This document shows, one piece after another, positions 35,122-43,811 of a stretch of DNA of 64,000 bases. Each line of letters opens with the position of its first letter. Positions within the stretch are counted from its first letter, which is position 1. The notes beneath the pieces were generated by a model. The model made no database searches. It was not told the DNA's origin and worked only from the letters and a program-made list of their open reading frames with translations. The DNA comes from an uncultured Poribacteria bacterium (lineage in GTDB: Bacteria > Poribacteria > WGA-4E > WGA-3G): the NCBI GenBank assembly GCA_951813545.1, contig OX638352.1, positions 3,302,835-3,366,834 of the forward strand, written 5' to 3'. A program made the translations under genes and the position numbers.

Positions 35122-35961
35122 ATGGCAAACGAAAAAAAAGACACTCAAAAACATGCGAATGAACTTGATGGCAAAACATGGCTGCGATATTCAGTCTCGG
35201 TATGGAGTGATATTAGGAAAACAAAGGAGGAAATTGAACTAAAACATCCTGCTATGTTCCCCGGTATGCTTGCAAAGCGTCTTATTGCGTGCTTTACACC
35301 TCCTGAAGCCTCTTTAATATTAGACCCCTTTGCTGGAGTTGGGTCCACGTTACTTGCCGCGAAAGAGTTGGGTAAGGATGCTATCGGTTTAGAGATTTCT
35401 CCAGAATTTGTGCAGATCGCTGAAAGACGCGTAGACCAGATGCTGCCATTTGCAGGGCAAACTGATGTCCAAATCCATACTGCCGACTGTCGAGAACTTT
35501 ATCGGTATGTTTCCCCAAACAGTGTAGATATGGTAGTGACATCGCCTCCATATTGGGATATCCTGCTGCAAAAACGGACTGCGGATAACAAGGAACAACG
35601 GGATTATGGAGAAGCGTCAGCAGATTTAGGAAAAATTCAGAATTATGAGAAATTCTTGCTGGAACTTCGCAAGATTTTCGAGCAAGTTTACAATGTAATG
35701 AAACCCAAAAGTTATTGCTGTGTCATTGTTATGGATTTACGAAAAAAGAACCGTTTTTATCCATATCACATTGATATTTCACAATTTATGCAGGAAATCG
35801 GTTTCATTTTTGATGACCTCATGATATGGAATCGAGGGCAAGAGTACAACAACTTGCGTCCTCTTGGGTACCCGAGTGTATTCCGAGTTAATAAGGTCCA
35901 TGAATTTATCTTGATTTTTCAAAAACCCAAGGATGGGAGTTTGTCTGGTGAGCTTAATTGA
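35122..35961 (+). CDS. DNA methyltransferase (N6_N4 type) lacking a clear recognition domain
   Basis: 279 aa amino-methyltransferase that should transfer a methyl from SAM to adenine N6 or cytosine N4. A motif-X-like segment (KHPAMFPGMLAKRLI, residues 41-55) precedes SAM-binding motif I (DPFAGVGSTLLAAKELG, 68-84) and EISPEFVQIAERR; catalytic motif IV is TSPPYW (140-145). Order X-I-IV is gamma-like, but only about 50 residues separate I and IV and 135 follow IV, so there is no room for a usual target-recognition domain. ATG 35122 follows GGAGG. Its end overlaps the LAGLIDADG-like gene by 14 bases. Confidence 0.85.
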   Translation: MANEKKDTQKHANELDGKTWLRYSVSVWSDIRKTKEEIELKHPAMFPGMLAKRLIACFTPPEASLILDPFAGVGSTLLAAKELGKDAIGLEISPEFVQIAERRVDQMLPFAGQTDVQIHTADCRELYRYVSPNSVDMVVTSPPYWDILLQKRTADNKEQRDYGEASADLGKIQNYEKFLLELRKIFEQVYNVMKPKSYCCVIVMDLRKKNRFYPYHIDISQFMQEIGFIFDDLMIWNRGQEYNNLRPLGYPSVFRVNKVHEFILIFQKPKDGSLSGELN

Positions 35962-36910
35962 AGATATAGACTATATTGATGCAGATGTTGCCTATCTCCT
36001 TGGGCTGATCACAGCAAGAGGAAAAATCTCAGAGGATTCTGATGTCCGGCGAATTATCATAGAATTCCCCTATAAGTCTCTTAAAATTGAAGGAATCTCT
36101 GAGCGTTTCGATACTGATAACTCGATAAAACTTGGCTTGCAACAAATCCAAGAGCGTATCTTGGATGTAACAGGTGCTGATGTAAGTATCAGTAGTACGG
36201 ATAGCAGCATTACGCTTGTACTACGCTTTTTCAGGAATACGATGGTATGGCGAAACATTTTGATGCACACGCGGGAAGATATTGGATACGAACATTTTAG
36301 AGTTCCAGATATATTCTTTTCCTCAAATATTCCCACAGACTGGAAACGAGAGTATCTTAGAGGTTTCGCAGATGTTGCAGGCAATATCAGGCGGGCTAAT
36401 CGTTATGTTGACGGTTCTGACCGTGTTCGTTTGGATGTCTTAAACTATCAGACCAATTGGGAAATGCCTGTCCTGCTCTGTACTTTGTTGGAGGAACATT
36501 TAAAGATACCCGTTCAATTGATTACTTGGGGACATCCAAACATGAGAAGAAACTTTAGAGAACATCAAATCAACATTTTTGCTGTCCCTTTTGGAGAAAT
36601 TGGTTTTTCATTTCCCCACAAACAAGCATTGCTTCAAGAATTTATAACGCATAATAAAGAACATTATCCCAAGAAAGTTTATAATCCGTGTCTTGGTAGG
36701 AAAACATTGGGCAAGCGGAAACGAAAACCAAAAGACAGTAGGGAAAATGATGATAAGCTTGACTTGAGGCTAAAAGGACAACACTTTAACGCCTATTGGC
36801 AAATTTGTAAAAAACTCGGTTGTCCGCGAACACCAAAAATCCTGAAAGAAGAAGGGTGGCAGGTTGATCAACAAAGTGCATTAGAGGAAGTCCCAGAAGA
36901 TGAAATATAA
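35948..36910 (+). CDS. Two-motif LAGLIDADG-like protein, catalytic acids absent
   Basis: 320 aa. Two LAGLIDADG-type helices are seen: YLLGLITARG (16-25) and YLRGFADVAG (136-145), about 120 residues apart as in monomeric homing endonucleases. Between and after them are beta-rich stretches (VRRIIIEFPYKS, RVRLDVLNYQ, EHQINIFAVPFGEIGF). The acidic position 8 of each motif, which binds metal in active enzymes, is Arg and Ala here, so DNA binding without cleavage is likely. A basic tail (KTLGKRKRKPKD) follows. GTG 35948 has GGGAG eight bases upstream; ATG 35933 is an alternative. It overlaps both flanking genes, indicating one functional unit with the methylase and the nuclease frame. Confidence 0.7.
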   Translation: MSLIEDIDYIDADVAYLLGLITARGKISEDSDVRRIIIEFPYKSLKIEGISERFDTDNSIKLGLQQIQERILDVTGADVSISSTDSSITLVLRFFRNTMVWRNILMHTREDIGYEHFRVPDIFFSSNIPTDWKREYLRGFADVAGNIRRANRYVDGSDRVRLDVLNYQTNWEMPVLLCTLLEEHLKIPVQLITWGHPNMRRNFREHQINIFAVPFGEIGFSFPHKQALLQEFITHNKEHYPKKVYNPCLGRKTLGKRKRKPKDSRENDDKLDLRLKGQHFNAYWQICKKLGCPRTPKILKEEGWQVDQQSALEEVPEDEI

Positions 36911-37409
36911 ATCTGAAAAGGACATGTATCCTGAAGTGTGTCGGTGGTTAGAGGATTTTCTAAAGGACCGCTTCCGACAGGCTGAAGTTGATGTTCACGC
37001 CCTCCCGCATACCTCAATTTCCCGTTTTCTCACCATTTATGACCGTGGCAACTTTCCTGGAGAGTGGGTTACATAGAACATCAAGGTCGATGTTGTTGGA
37101 TTTGTGCATCATCTAAACAAACCAACCACTTTGGTTTTTGTAGAGTGTAAAAACACCAAACTTACGCTGGCACACCTTTCACAACTTCTGGGATATAGTC
37201 GTATTGCTCGACCCATATATTCGTTTCTAATTTCCCCGGTAGGCTTTTCCCCATCACTTGTCTCCTTACTTCAAGAATATCAGCGGCGCGATGTCCTAGA
37301 GTATCATTGGGAACCGGGAAAAATGCCGAGGCAGGTTATTGTGGCACAGTGGGAGATGACTACCGGTAACCTAAATAGACACACTATGATAGGTGGTGTA
37401 GGTTTATAA
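36900..37409 (+). pseudogene. PD-(D/E)XK nuclease interrupted by an in-frame amber codon
   Basis: A 169-codon frame starting at ATG 36900 (overlapping the previous gene by 11 bases) is intact except for TAG at 37074-37076, codon 59. Before it the protein reads MYPEVCRWLEDFLKDRF and similar; after it come KVDVVGF and LVFVECKNTKLTLAHLSQLL. Asp64, Glu82 and Lys84 form the D-x17-E-C-K core of PD-(D/E)XK restriction-type nucleases. The stop precedes these residues, so a truncated 58-residue product would be dead, and restart at GTG 37104 would lack Asp64. This may be a recent nonsense mutation, readthrough or a sequence error. The context with a methylase suggests a restriction enzyme. Confidence 0.7.
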
Positions 37410-37448
37410 AAATTTGCTACGTAATGAGTTCGCTAAGACTTAAAAAAC

Positions 37449-37477
37449 TTGAAAAAATCACTTAAATATGGTATAAT
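37449..37477 (+). promoter_or_regulatory. Sigma70-type promoter of korAB
   Basis: TTGAAA (37449-37454), 17-base spacer, TATAAT (37472-37477), in an A/T-rich 244-bp gap. The leader to korA is about 170 bases and holds no other clear feature. Confidence 0.65.
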
Positions 37478-37653
37478 TAAAAAAAGTAGAATGTTATATG
37501 TGTTCGTGAATATTAAGAAAAAGGCGCAAATATCGCAATGTAATTAACAAACGAACAATTTACTTATTTGTCCACCCATCTGATGTTGCTATATTGTCGA
37601 TGAATTGTGCGGTATCAGAATGGAATACGAGAAATTATTAGAAGGGAGCCAAG

Positions 37654-39438
37654 ATGGCAAAGTACGATTTTGCAATCGCTGTAGGAGGGGCACCCGGGCA
37701 AGGTATCGAAACTGCTGGCAAAAGCATCAGCCAAATCTGTGCCCGGTATGGGCTGAACGTTTTTACTTACACCGCCTATCAATCCCTCATCCGCGGCGGT
37801 CACTCCTTCCTGACTATCCGAATCAGTTCTGAACCTGTTGCGAACCACGGGGACAAGATTGACCTGATTATCGCTCTGGATGCCAATAGCGTAGAAAAGC
37901 ATCTACCGCATGTCTCACCCGGCGGCGCACTCATCTATAACAGCGATGATGTCAAACAAGAGCCGGAACGTGACGACATCCAGTTGTGTCCTATCTCTTA
38001 TAAAGAATTGACTAATGATCCGGATAGAAAAAAGATCATGCTGAATGTGTGTGCATCCAGTGTGGCTTTGCAATTGGTAGGGATAGATTTAGCAGTGCTT
38101 GAGGACATTATCGTTCTCTCGCTGCTCAAACGCAAGGGGCAAACCGTAGTGGATGCGAACATCGCCGCTGCTCGGGCAAGTTACGATTATGCCTCTGAAC
38201 ACTTTACACCGTTTGATGTCCAATTTGAGAAACAGGATCCTCCGTTGGCGTTTGGTAGTGGTAATATGTTGATGGCAATGGGCGGTGCAGCCGCAGGTGT
38301 CAAATTTTATGCTGCCTATCCGATGAGTCCATCAACAGGTATTCTCCATTGGATGGCCCCGAACGCTCGCGATCTCGGTATTATCGTCCGGCAATGTGAA
38401 GATGAAATCAGCGTTATTAACATGGTAGTCGGTGCGGCACACACCGGTGCACGCGCAATGTGTGCCACATCGGGTGGTGGTTTCGCACTCATGTCGGAAG
38501 CGATTGGTAGTGCGGGCATGATGGAAATTCCTATTGTTGTTGTTAATGTTCAACGCGGGGGGCCCTCCACAGGTTTACCTACCAAAACCGAGCAGGGAGA
38601 TTTATGGCAAGTTCTCGGCGCAAGCCAAGGTGATTTTCCGAAAATTGTTGTTTCACCTACCAGTATTATGGACGGCTTTAATACGATACCTGAACTCTTT
38701 AACCTCGTTGACAAGTTTCAGTGCCCCGGCATGGTACTCACGGATTTGTCGCTGGCGGAAGGGCACACGACATTTGTGCCGGATTCTATCAATTGGCAGC
38801 CGAAAATCGACCGTGGCGAATTAATCACCGAACAAGGGCAGACAGATGGTGAATATCTGCGTTACCAAATCACAGACAGCGGGATTTCGCCCCGTGCTGT
38901 CCCTGGCACCCCTGGGCACATGCACGTTGTTGCTACCGACGATCATGATGAAGATGGGGGTCTGATTAGTGATGAATTCACGAATCCTCACAAACGTCGT
39001 GATATTATGGAGAAACGGCAACGCAAGATGGAAGGCATCGTTGAACTTCTCCCGCCTCCGACTTTTGAGGGCCCCGAAAATGCCGAAGTTACCCTGATTG
39101 GGTGGGGATCCACGCATGGTGTCATCGGTGAAGCAGCGCAATTGTTAAACGAAGCAGGCATTGCCACCAACCATATCCACTTCAAGTGGCTCTATCCGAT
39201 GGACGAAGATGCCGTCAACGAAGTGCTTTCAAAATCTGCGCATTCGATTATCGTTGAGTGCAACTACACAGGTCAGTTTGCTCGGTTCCTGCGCGGTGAA
39301 ACCGGCTTTAAGGCAGACGGTCAGATCCGCAAATACGACGGTGAGCCGTTTATGCCGCACCATGTTGTTGATGGGGCGCGTGAACTTTTGAGCAGTGAAA
39401 CAGAACTTTATGTCCCCTATCAAGAGATTGTTGTCTAA
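37654..39438 (+). CDS. korA: 2-oxoacid:ferredoxin oxidoreductase, fused gamma-alpha subunit
   Basis: 594 aa. The N-terminal gamma domain (IAVGGAPGQGIETAGKSISQ and TYTAYQSLIRGGHSFLTIR) is fused to the alpha/pyrimidine-binding domain (LMAMGGAAAGVKFYAAYPMS, then SPSTGILHWMA, and NVQRGGPSTGLPTKTEQGDL). A transketolase-C-like domain ends the chain (VTLIGWGSTHGVIGEAAQLL). With the beta subunit downstream it decarboxylates a 2-oxoacid (probably 2-oxoglutarate, possibly pyruvate) to acyl-CoA and reduces ferredoxin. GGGAGCC precedes the ATG. The exact 2-oxoacid cannot be told. Confidence 0.93.
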   Translation: MAKYDFAIAVGGAPGQGIETAGKSISQICARYGLNVFTYTAYQSLIRGGHSFLTIRISSEPVANHGDKIDLIIALDANSVEKHLPHVSPGGALIYNSDDVKQEPERDDIQLCPISYKELTNDPDRKKIMLNVCASSVALQLVGIDLAVLEDIIVLSLLKRKGQTVVDANIAAARASYDYASEHFTPFDVQFEKQDPPLAFGSGNMLMAMGGAAAGVKFYAAYPMSPSTGILHWMAPNARDLGIIVRQCEDEISVINMVVGAAHTGARAMCATSGGGFALMSEAIGSAGMMEIPIVVVNVQRGGPSTGLPTKTEQGDLWQVLGASQGDFPKIVVSPTSIMDGFNTIPELFNLVDKFQCPGMVLTDLSLAEGHTTFVPDSINWQPKIDRGELITEQGQTDGEYLRYQITDSGISPRAVPGTPGHMHVVATDDHDEDGGLISDEFTNPHKRRDIMEKRQRKMEGIVELLPPPTFEGPENAEVTLIGWGSTHGVIGEAAQLLNEAGIATNHIHFKWLYPMDEDAVNEVLSKSAHSIIVECNYTGQFARFLRGETGFKADGQIRKYDGEPFMPHHVVDGARELLSSETELYVPYQEIVV

Positions 39439-39456
39439 CAAAGGAGGATGAATCAG

Positions 39457-40365
39457 ATGGCGAGAAGAGCGAGAAGAGTAAGAAGAGAAAGACCTGTTCA
39501 AGGCGCGCCGACAGCGAGAGATTTTCGGGGTGATGTTACTCCCGATTGGTGTCCCGGTTGTGGTGATTTCGGCGTGCTTAACGCGCTACAAAACGCTTAT
39601 GCAAAACTTGACCGTGGCAATCATAATCACCTGACTGTGAGCGGGATCGGGTGTTCCTCTAATCTCCCTGGCTATATAAGAACTTATGGAATGCACACCC
39701 TGCATGGTCGTTCACTTGCTGTGGCGACCGGTGCTAAATTTGCTAATCACGAGTTAAATGTTGTCGTCACTGGTGGTGATGGTGATGGTTACGGCATCGG
39801 CGGTAATCATTTCATTCACACGATGCGAAAAAATATTGACCTCCTCTACGTTGTCATGAATAACGAGACGTATGGCTTGACTGTCGGGCAAGCCTCACCG
39901 ACCACTGTGATAGGCGAACAAACGAAAAGCACGCCGTTCGGTAATTTAGAGACACCTCTGAATCCGGTTGCGATGGCAATTGTCGCGGGCGCGACTTATG
40001 TTGCAAGAGCATTTAGTTCTGAACGGACACAACTCATAGAATTAATGCATAACGGCATGCAGCACAAAGGATTCGCTTTTATTGATGTTATCAGTCCTTG
40101 TATAACGTGGAAATCGGATGAGATTTTCGATTATTGGAAGGAGCGGGTCCAATCTCTTGAAGATCATGACACAAGTGACAGGGCCGCTGCACTTGAACAA
40201 GCGGTCAAGACAGGTCATGAAACGCAGCTTGGGTTGTTCTACCATGATACGAGCCGCCAGTCATTGGATGAAATGGAACCTGTTTTAGAAAATGGGCCTA
40301 TAGCACATCAACCGCTTGGCATCAGCAAAGAACAAGGCGATGCGATCATCCAGAAAATGATGTAA
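39457..40365 (+). CDS. korB: 2-oxoacid:ferredoxin oxidoreductase, beta subunit
   Basis: 302 aa. TPDWCPGCGDFGVLNALQNA is the signature of the TPP-binding beta subunit, and the TPP/Mg motif is GGDGDGYGIGGNHFIH followed by MNNETYGLTVGQASPTT. ISGIGCSS-type sequence (VSGIGCSSNLPGYIRTYGMH) follows the first motif. ATG 39457 lies nine bases after GGAGG; the ATG at 39448 abuts it. It is 18 bases behind korA and ends at a strong terminator. Confidence 0.93.
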   Translation: MARRARRVRRERPVQGAPTARDFRGDVTPDWCPGCGDFGVLNALQNAYAKLDRGNHNHLTVSGIGCSSNLPGYIRTYGMHTLHGRSLAVATGAKFANHELNVVVTGGDGDGYGIGGNHFIHTMRKNIDLLYVVMNNETYGLTVGQASPTTVIGEQTKSTPFGNLETPLNPVAMAIVAGATYVARAFSSERTQLIELMHNGMQHKGFAFIDVISPCITWKSDEIFDYWKERVQSLEDHDTSDRAAALEQAVKTGHETQLGLFYHDTSRQSLDEMEPVLENGPIAHQPLGISKEQGDAIIQKMM

Positions 40366-40420
40366 AAATGAACGGGGCGATGGGTCATTGTGCTCGTCTG
40401 TCCGTTTGATTTGTGATATT

Positions 40421-40462
40421 GGCTGTTGGGGCGGGTTGTATCCCGCCCACTGCCTTTTTTTT
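40421..40462 (+). terminator. Rho-independent terminator after korB
   Basis: GGGCGGG (40429-40435) pairs with CCCGCCC (40442-40448) around TTGTAT, with outer GGC/GCC, and is followed by eight T residues (40455-40462). Confidence 0.85.
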
Positions 40463-40489
40463 ATTGCCTACTGTGGGATTGTTCACACC

Positions 40490-41191
40490 ATGCGTCTTCG
40501 TGCTTCCCAACTCACCAAGGACTTCGGGCATCGCTCAATTGTCAAAGGTGCTACACTTTCGGTTAACCCTGGAGAAGTGGTTACGATTTTCGGTCCCAAC
40601 GGTGCTGGTAAAACGACGCTCATCAAAATTCTCGCGACGCTTCTAAAGCCGACATCCGGGGAACTTGAGATTGAAGGCACGGATGCAATCGCAAATTACT
40701 CAGACGTGCGTAACGGATTGGGTGTCGTTATTCACGAAAATCTCGCTTATCCGGTGTTCAGTCCTTATGAGAATCTCAAGTTTTTTGGACGAATGTACGG
40801 CGTTAAACAGTTAGAACACCACTGTATGACGCTCCTCACCGAAGTCGGTTTGCAGCACTTCGCCCATGAACCTCTGCACATCTTCTCCCGCGGCATGACA
40901 CAGCGTTTTATGATTGCCAGAGCACTTCTCCACCAACCTTCAGTTTTATTGCTCGACGAACCCTTCTCTGGATTGGATGCCGCCGCCAGGCAGTTTGTTC
41001 TGGAGCGCATCGCGCAAGAGCAACGAAACGGCAAAGGTATTATCATCACAACGCATAACACAGAGTTGGGCTATCTCGCAGGCACAAAGTTTCTTTTTAT
41101 GATAAATGGAGAACTGGAAGAGGTCGCGCAGAAGGATGAAATTACAGCAGAGACGTTGCTATTTATGTATGAGGAGAGGTTGACTTTTTAA
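40490..41191 (+). CDS. ccmA: ABC transporter ATP-binding protein, CcmA-like
   Basis: 233 aa from ATG 40490 (the longer frame runs through the korB terminator). Walker A is FGPNGAGKTTLIK, the signature is the variant FSRGMTQRF, Walker B is VLLLDEPFSGLD, and the switch His is in IIITTHN. With the CcmB-like permease 74 bases downstream it matches the haem-exporter ATPase of System I cytochrome c maturation, which helps release holo-CcmE. The rest of the ccm genes are about 8 kb upstream. Confidence 0.85.
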   Translation: MRLRASQLTKDFGHRSIVKGATLSVNPGEVVTIFGPNGAGKTTLIKILATLLKPTSGELEIEGTDAIANYSDVRNGLGVVIHENLAYPVFSPYENLKFFGRMYGVKQLEHHCMTLLTEVGLQHFAHEPLHIFSRGMTQRFMIARALLHQPSVLLLDEPFSGLDAAARQFVLERIAQEQRNGKGIIITTHNTELGYLAGTKFLFMINGELEEVAQKDEITAETLLFMYEERLTF

Positions 41192-41264
41192 CGATTAGGT
41201 TCTCGCTTTGTAAAACGCCCGTTGGCTACTAACACTTGATGACTGGCAGAAAATTGAGACAAAC

Positions 41265-41957
41265 ATGAAGGCACTCCGTCAAATTGGCGCGTTGATTCGC
41301 AAAGACCTTGGGCTTCAATTCCGTTCAAAAGAGACGTTCGTATTAGTCTTCGTCTTCAGCATATTAGTTGTCCTCATTTTTGCTTTCGCGTTTGGTCCGA
41401 TTTTCCCTGAAAGGGGGGAACGTGGCAAACTAACTGCCAGTGTGCTCTGGGCGGCATTCGTTTTTGCAGGGATTATCACCTTGAACCGTTCATTCACAGC
41501 AGAACGCTCACACGGTGCGTTGCACGGCATACGCCTGACCGGCGTTGATGCGGGTAACCTCTACTTTTCCAAAGTCGTTAGCAATGTTATTTTTCTATTC
41601 CTATTGGAAATCGTCATTACGCCTATCGCACTTCAGTTTTTGGATCTGCTTGATGTGGTGACGGTGGGTATATTACTGAAATTATTCGGGGTGTTAGGTA
41701 TCGGAACGCTTGGTTTTTGCGCTGTTGGTGTGTTGTTAGTTGGTATGTCCACCAGTGCAAATGGCGGCGAAAGCCTCCTCTCCGTTATTTTACTTCCGCT
41801 TGTTATTCCAATTATTATGGGCGGAGCGAAATGCACCGTCTCGCTTTTGGTAACTGGTGGATTAGATGGCGGATTTTGGTTGCAGCTGCTCATCGGGTGT
41901 AGTTTAGTCTTTTTGGCAGCTGCGTATCTACTGGCAGATGCTGTCATCGAGGAATAG
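41265..41957 (+). CDS. ccmB: Haem exporter membrane protein CcmB
   Basis: 230 aa with six TM helices. The N-terminus IGALIRKDLGLQFRSKETF is typical of CcmB, followed by VFSILVVLIFAFAF, WAAFVFAGIITLNRSFTAER, and a helical core ending ESLLSVILLPLVIPIIMGG, a strongly conserved CcmB segment. It forms the ABC permease with CcmA. No CcmC or CcmD gene follows; enolase begins 81 bases later. Confidence 0.92.
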   Translation: MKALRQIGALIRKDLGLQFRSKETFVLVFVFSILVVLIFAFAFGPIFPERGERGKLTASVLWAAFVFAGIITLNRSFTAERSHGALHGIRLTGVDAGNLYFSKVVSNVIFLFLLEIVITPIALQFLDLLDVVTVGILLKLFGVLGIGTLGFCAVGVLLVGMSTSANGGESLLSVILLPLVIPIIMGGAKCTVSLLVTGGLDGGFWLQLLIGCSLVFLAAAYLLADAVIEE

Positions 41958-42038
41958 TGTCGAGATAAGCGTTCCGAGTACCAACTTGGAAAGCACACTT
42001 AGAAAAACAGTCGATACACTTTATTAAGGAGAAACAAC

Positions 42039-43340
42039 TTGTCAGAAATTGTACATATTCATGCACGCGAGATCTTAGACTCGCGTGGTAACCCAACGGT
42101 CGAGGTTGACGTTAATTTAGCATCAGGGGCATTCGGACGTGCTGCTGTCCCTTCTGGGGCATCCACAGGTGAACACGAAGCAGTTGAACTGCGTGATCAG
42201 GACACCCACCGATATTTGGGGAAAGGCGTGCAGAAAGCTGTTGAAAACGTGAACACAACTATCGCTGCTGCTCTCGCTGGGGAAGATGTTTTTGCACAGA
42301 ACGATATTGACACCGCTATGCGCGAACTTGATGGCACGGAAAATAAAAGCCGTCTTGGCGCGAATGCGATTTTAGGCGTTTCGTTAGGGGTCGCCAAAGC
42401 GGCTGCAGACGAAGTCGGGCAACCGCTCTATCGCTACATTGGTGGCGCAAATGCCAAAGAACTTCCGTTACCGATGATGAACATCTTAAACGGTGGTTCC
42501 CATGCCGATAACAACGTTGACATCCAAGAGTTTATGGTGATGCCCGCAGGAGCAGAGAGTTTCGCTGAAGCACTTCGCATGGGGGCTGAGGTCTTTCACA
42601 GCCTCAAGGCAGTCTTGCAAGCCCGAAATTGCAACACCGCTGTCGGCGATGAAGGTGGGTTTGCACCGGATTTGGGTTCTAATGAAGAAGCGATCGCGGT
42701 AATCATTGAAGCCATTGAACGTGCCAATTATGTCCCTGGTGACGATGTTCTATTAGCATTGGATGCGGCTTCCAGTGAATTTTACAACTGGGACAGCGGC
42801 ACTTATGAACTAAAAGCAGAGACCCAACCAATCAAATCACCGGAAGAAATGGTTGCCTTTTATAAGGAACTCTGTGAGAAATATCCTATCGTTTCCATTG
42901 AAGACGGTATGGACGAAAACGATTGGGAAGGTTGGAAACACCTGACTGAGGCGATCGGGGATAAAGTTCAACTCGTCGGTGATGATCTCTTTGTGACAAA
43001 CACCACTCGCTTACAGCGCGGAATTCAAGAGGGTATTGGTAACTCTATCCTGATTAAAGTCAATCAGATCGGCACCTTGACGGAAACGCTTGACGCTATT
43101 GAACTCGCTCGACGCTTCAACTATACGGCTGTCGTTTCACACCGATCGGGTGAAACAGAGGATACCACTATCTCCGATCTGGTTGTTGCGACAAACGCGG
43201 GACAGATAAAGACCGGTTCACTCTCTCGTACCGATCGTGTCTGTAAATATAACCAACTCCTCCGTATTGAGGAAGAACTCAGGGAGAGTGCCATTTTTGA
43301 TGGCAAGAATGTCTTCTACAATTTGGCAGGTCTCCGCTAA
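42039..43340 (+). CDS. eno: Enolase
   Basis: Converts 2-phosphoglycerate to phosphoenolpyruvate in glycolysis. 433 aa, normal length. ARE(I)LDSRGNPTVEVDV, AVPSGASTGEHEAVELRD, MNILNGGSHADNNVDIQEFM, the metal-binding SIEDGMDENDW and catalytic Lys in SILIKVNQIGTLTET, then VSHRSGETEDTTI, are all conserved. The start is TTG 42039, after AAGGAG. The FtsB-like gene follows 65 bases downstream, an order common in many bacteria. Confidence 0.98.
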   Translation: MSEIVHIHAREILDSRGNPTVEVDVNLASGAFGRAAVPSGASTGEHEAVELRDQDTHRYLGKGVQKAVENVNTTIAAALAGEDVFAQNDIDTAMRELDGTENKSRLGANAILGVSLGVAKAAADEVGQPLYRYIGGANAKELPLPMMNILNGGSHADNNVDIQEFMVMPAGAESFAEALRMGAEVFHSLKAVLQARNCNTAVGDEGGFAPDLGSNEEAIAVIIEAIERANYVPGDDVLLALDAASSEFYNWDSGTYELKAETQPIKSPEEMVAFYKELCEKYPIVSIEDGMDENDWEGWKHLTEAIGDKVQLVGDDLFVTNTTRLQRGIQEGIGNSILIKVNQIGTLTETLDAIELARRFNYTAVVSHRSGETEDTTISDLVVATNAGQIKTGSLSRTDRVCKYNQLLRIEEELRESAIFDGKNVFYNLAGLR

Positions 43341-43405
43341 CCTCTCGTATTTGCATAGGGATAGCCTATGTGCTGTCCCAAAATACTTTTTCAAAGGGGC
43401 ACCTC

Positions 43406-43693
43406 ATGCGCATTTTTCGTCCAATCCTATTTCTTATCGCAGTTGGACTGCTCCTCGTTAGCGTTCAGCAATTCATGAACGGCTATGGCGACTGGCAGCA
43501 AGCACAGCTCGCTGAAGAAGCCTACCGTGCCGAGATTCGGGAACTGGAAGACGAACGCGATCGGCTCAAGAAGCGTGTCGAAATGCTAAAAAACGATGAA
43601 CTTACAAAGGAACGACTCGCGAAAAAACGGCTCGGCTATATAAAACCCGGCGAACTCAAGTTCAAAGTTGTCAAACCGGATGCGGTTCAATAA
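43406..43693 (+). CDS. ftsB: FtsB/DivIC septum formation initiator family protein
   Basis: 95 aa bitopic division protein. One N-terminal TM (PILFLIAVGLLLVSVQQF) is followed by a leucine-zipper-like coiled coil (AEIRELEDERDRLKKRVEML) and the family motif ERLAKKRLGYIKPGE. ATG 43406 follows GGGGCACC. Location right after eno is the classic position of ftsB. It should act in the divisome with FtsL and FtsQ. Confidence 0.9.
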   Translation: MRIFRPILFLIAVGLLLVSVQQFMNGYGDWQQAQLAEEAYRAEIRELEDERDRLKKRVEMLKNDELTKERLAKKRLGYIKPGELKFKVVKPDAVQ

Positions 43694-43730
43694 TCTCTAA
43701 TAACATGCACAAGATCCGTTTAAATTTTTC

Positions 43731-43759
43731 TTCATTTTTTTTGTAGGTTTTGCTATAAT
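43731..43759 (+). promoter_or_regulatory. Possible promoter of the DUF5069-like gene
   Basis: Weak TTCATT -35 (43731-43736), 17-base spacer, TATAAT (43754-43759), in T-rich sequence after ftsB. Confidence 0.45.
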
Positions 43760-43811
43760 GGTATAGAATTCTGCATAGCAGGCAATGACACCTGTTATGT
43801 TGATGATACCA

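Noticed and set aside
35948..36910. Mobile homing endonuclease insertion in the methylase locus
   Set aside because: There is no intron or intein boundary, the frames overlap neatly and the metal-binding acids are missing, so a resident gene is more likely.
37104..37409. Independent small gene starting at GTG 37104
   Set aside because: It lacks the first catalytic Asp and a ribosome site; it is the distal part of the amber-interrupted nuclease frame.
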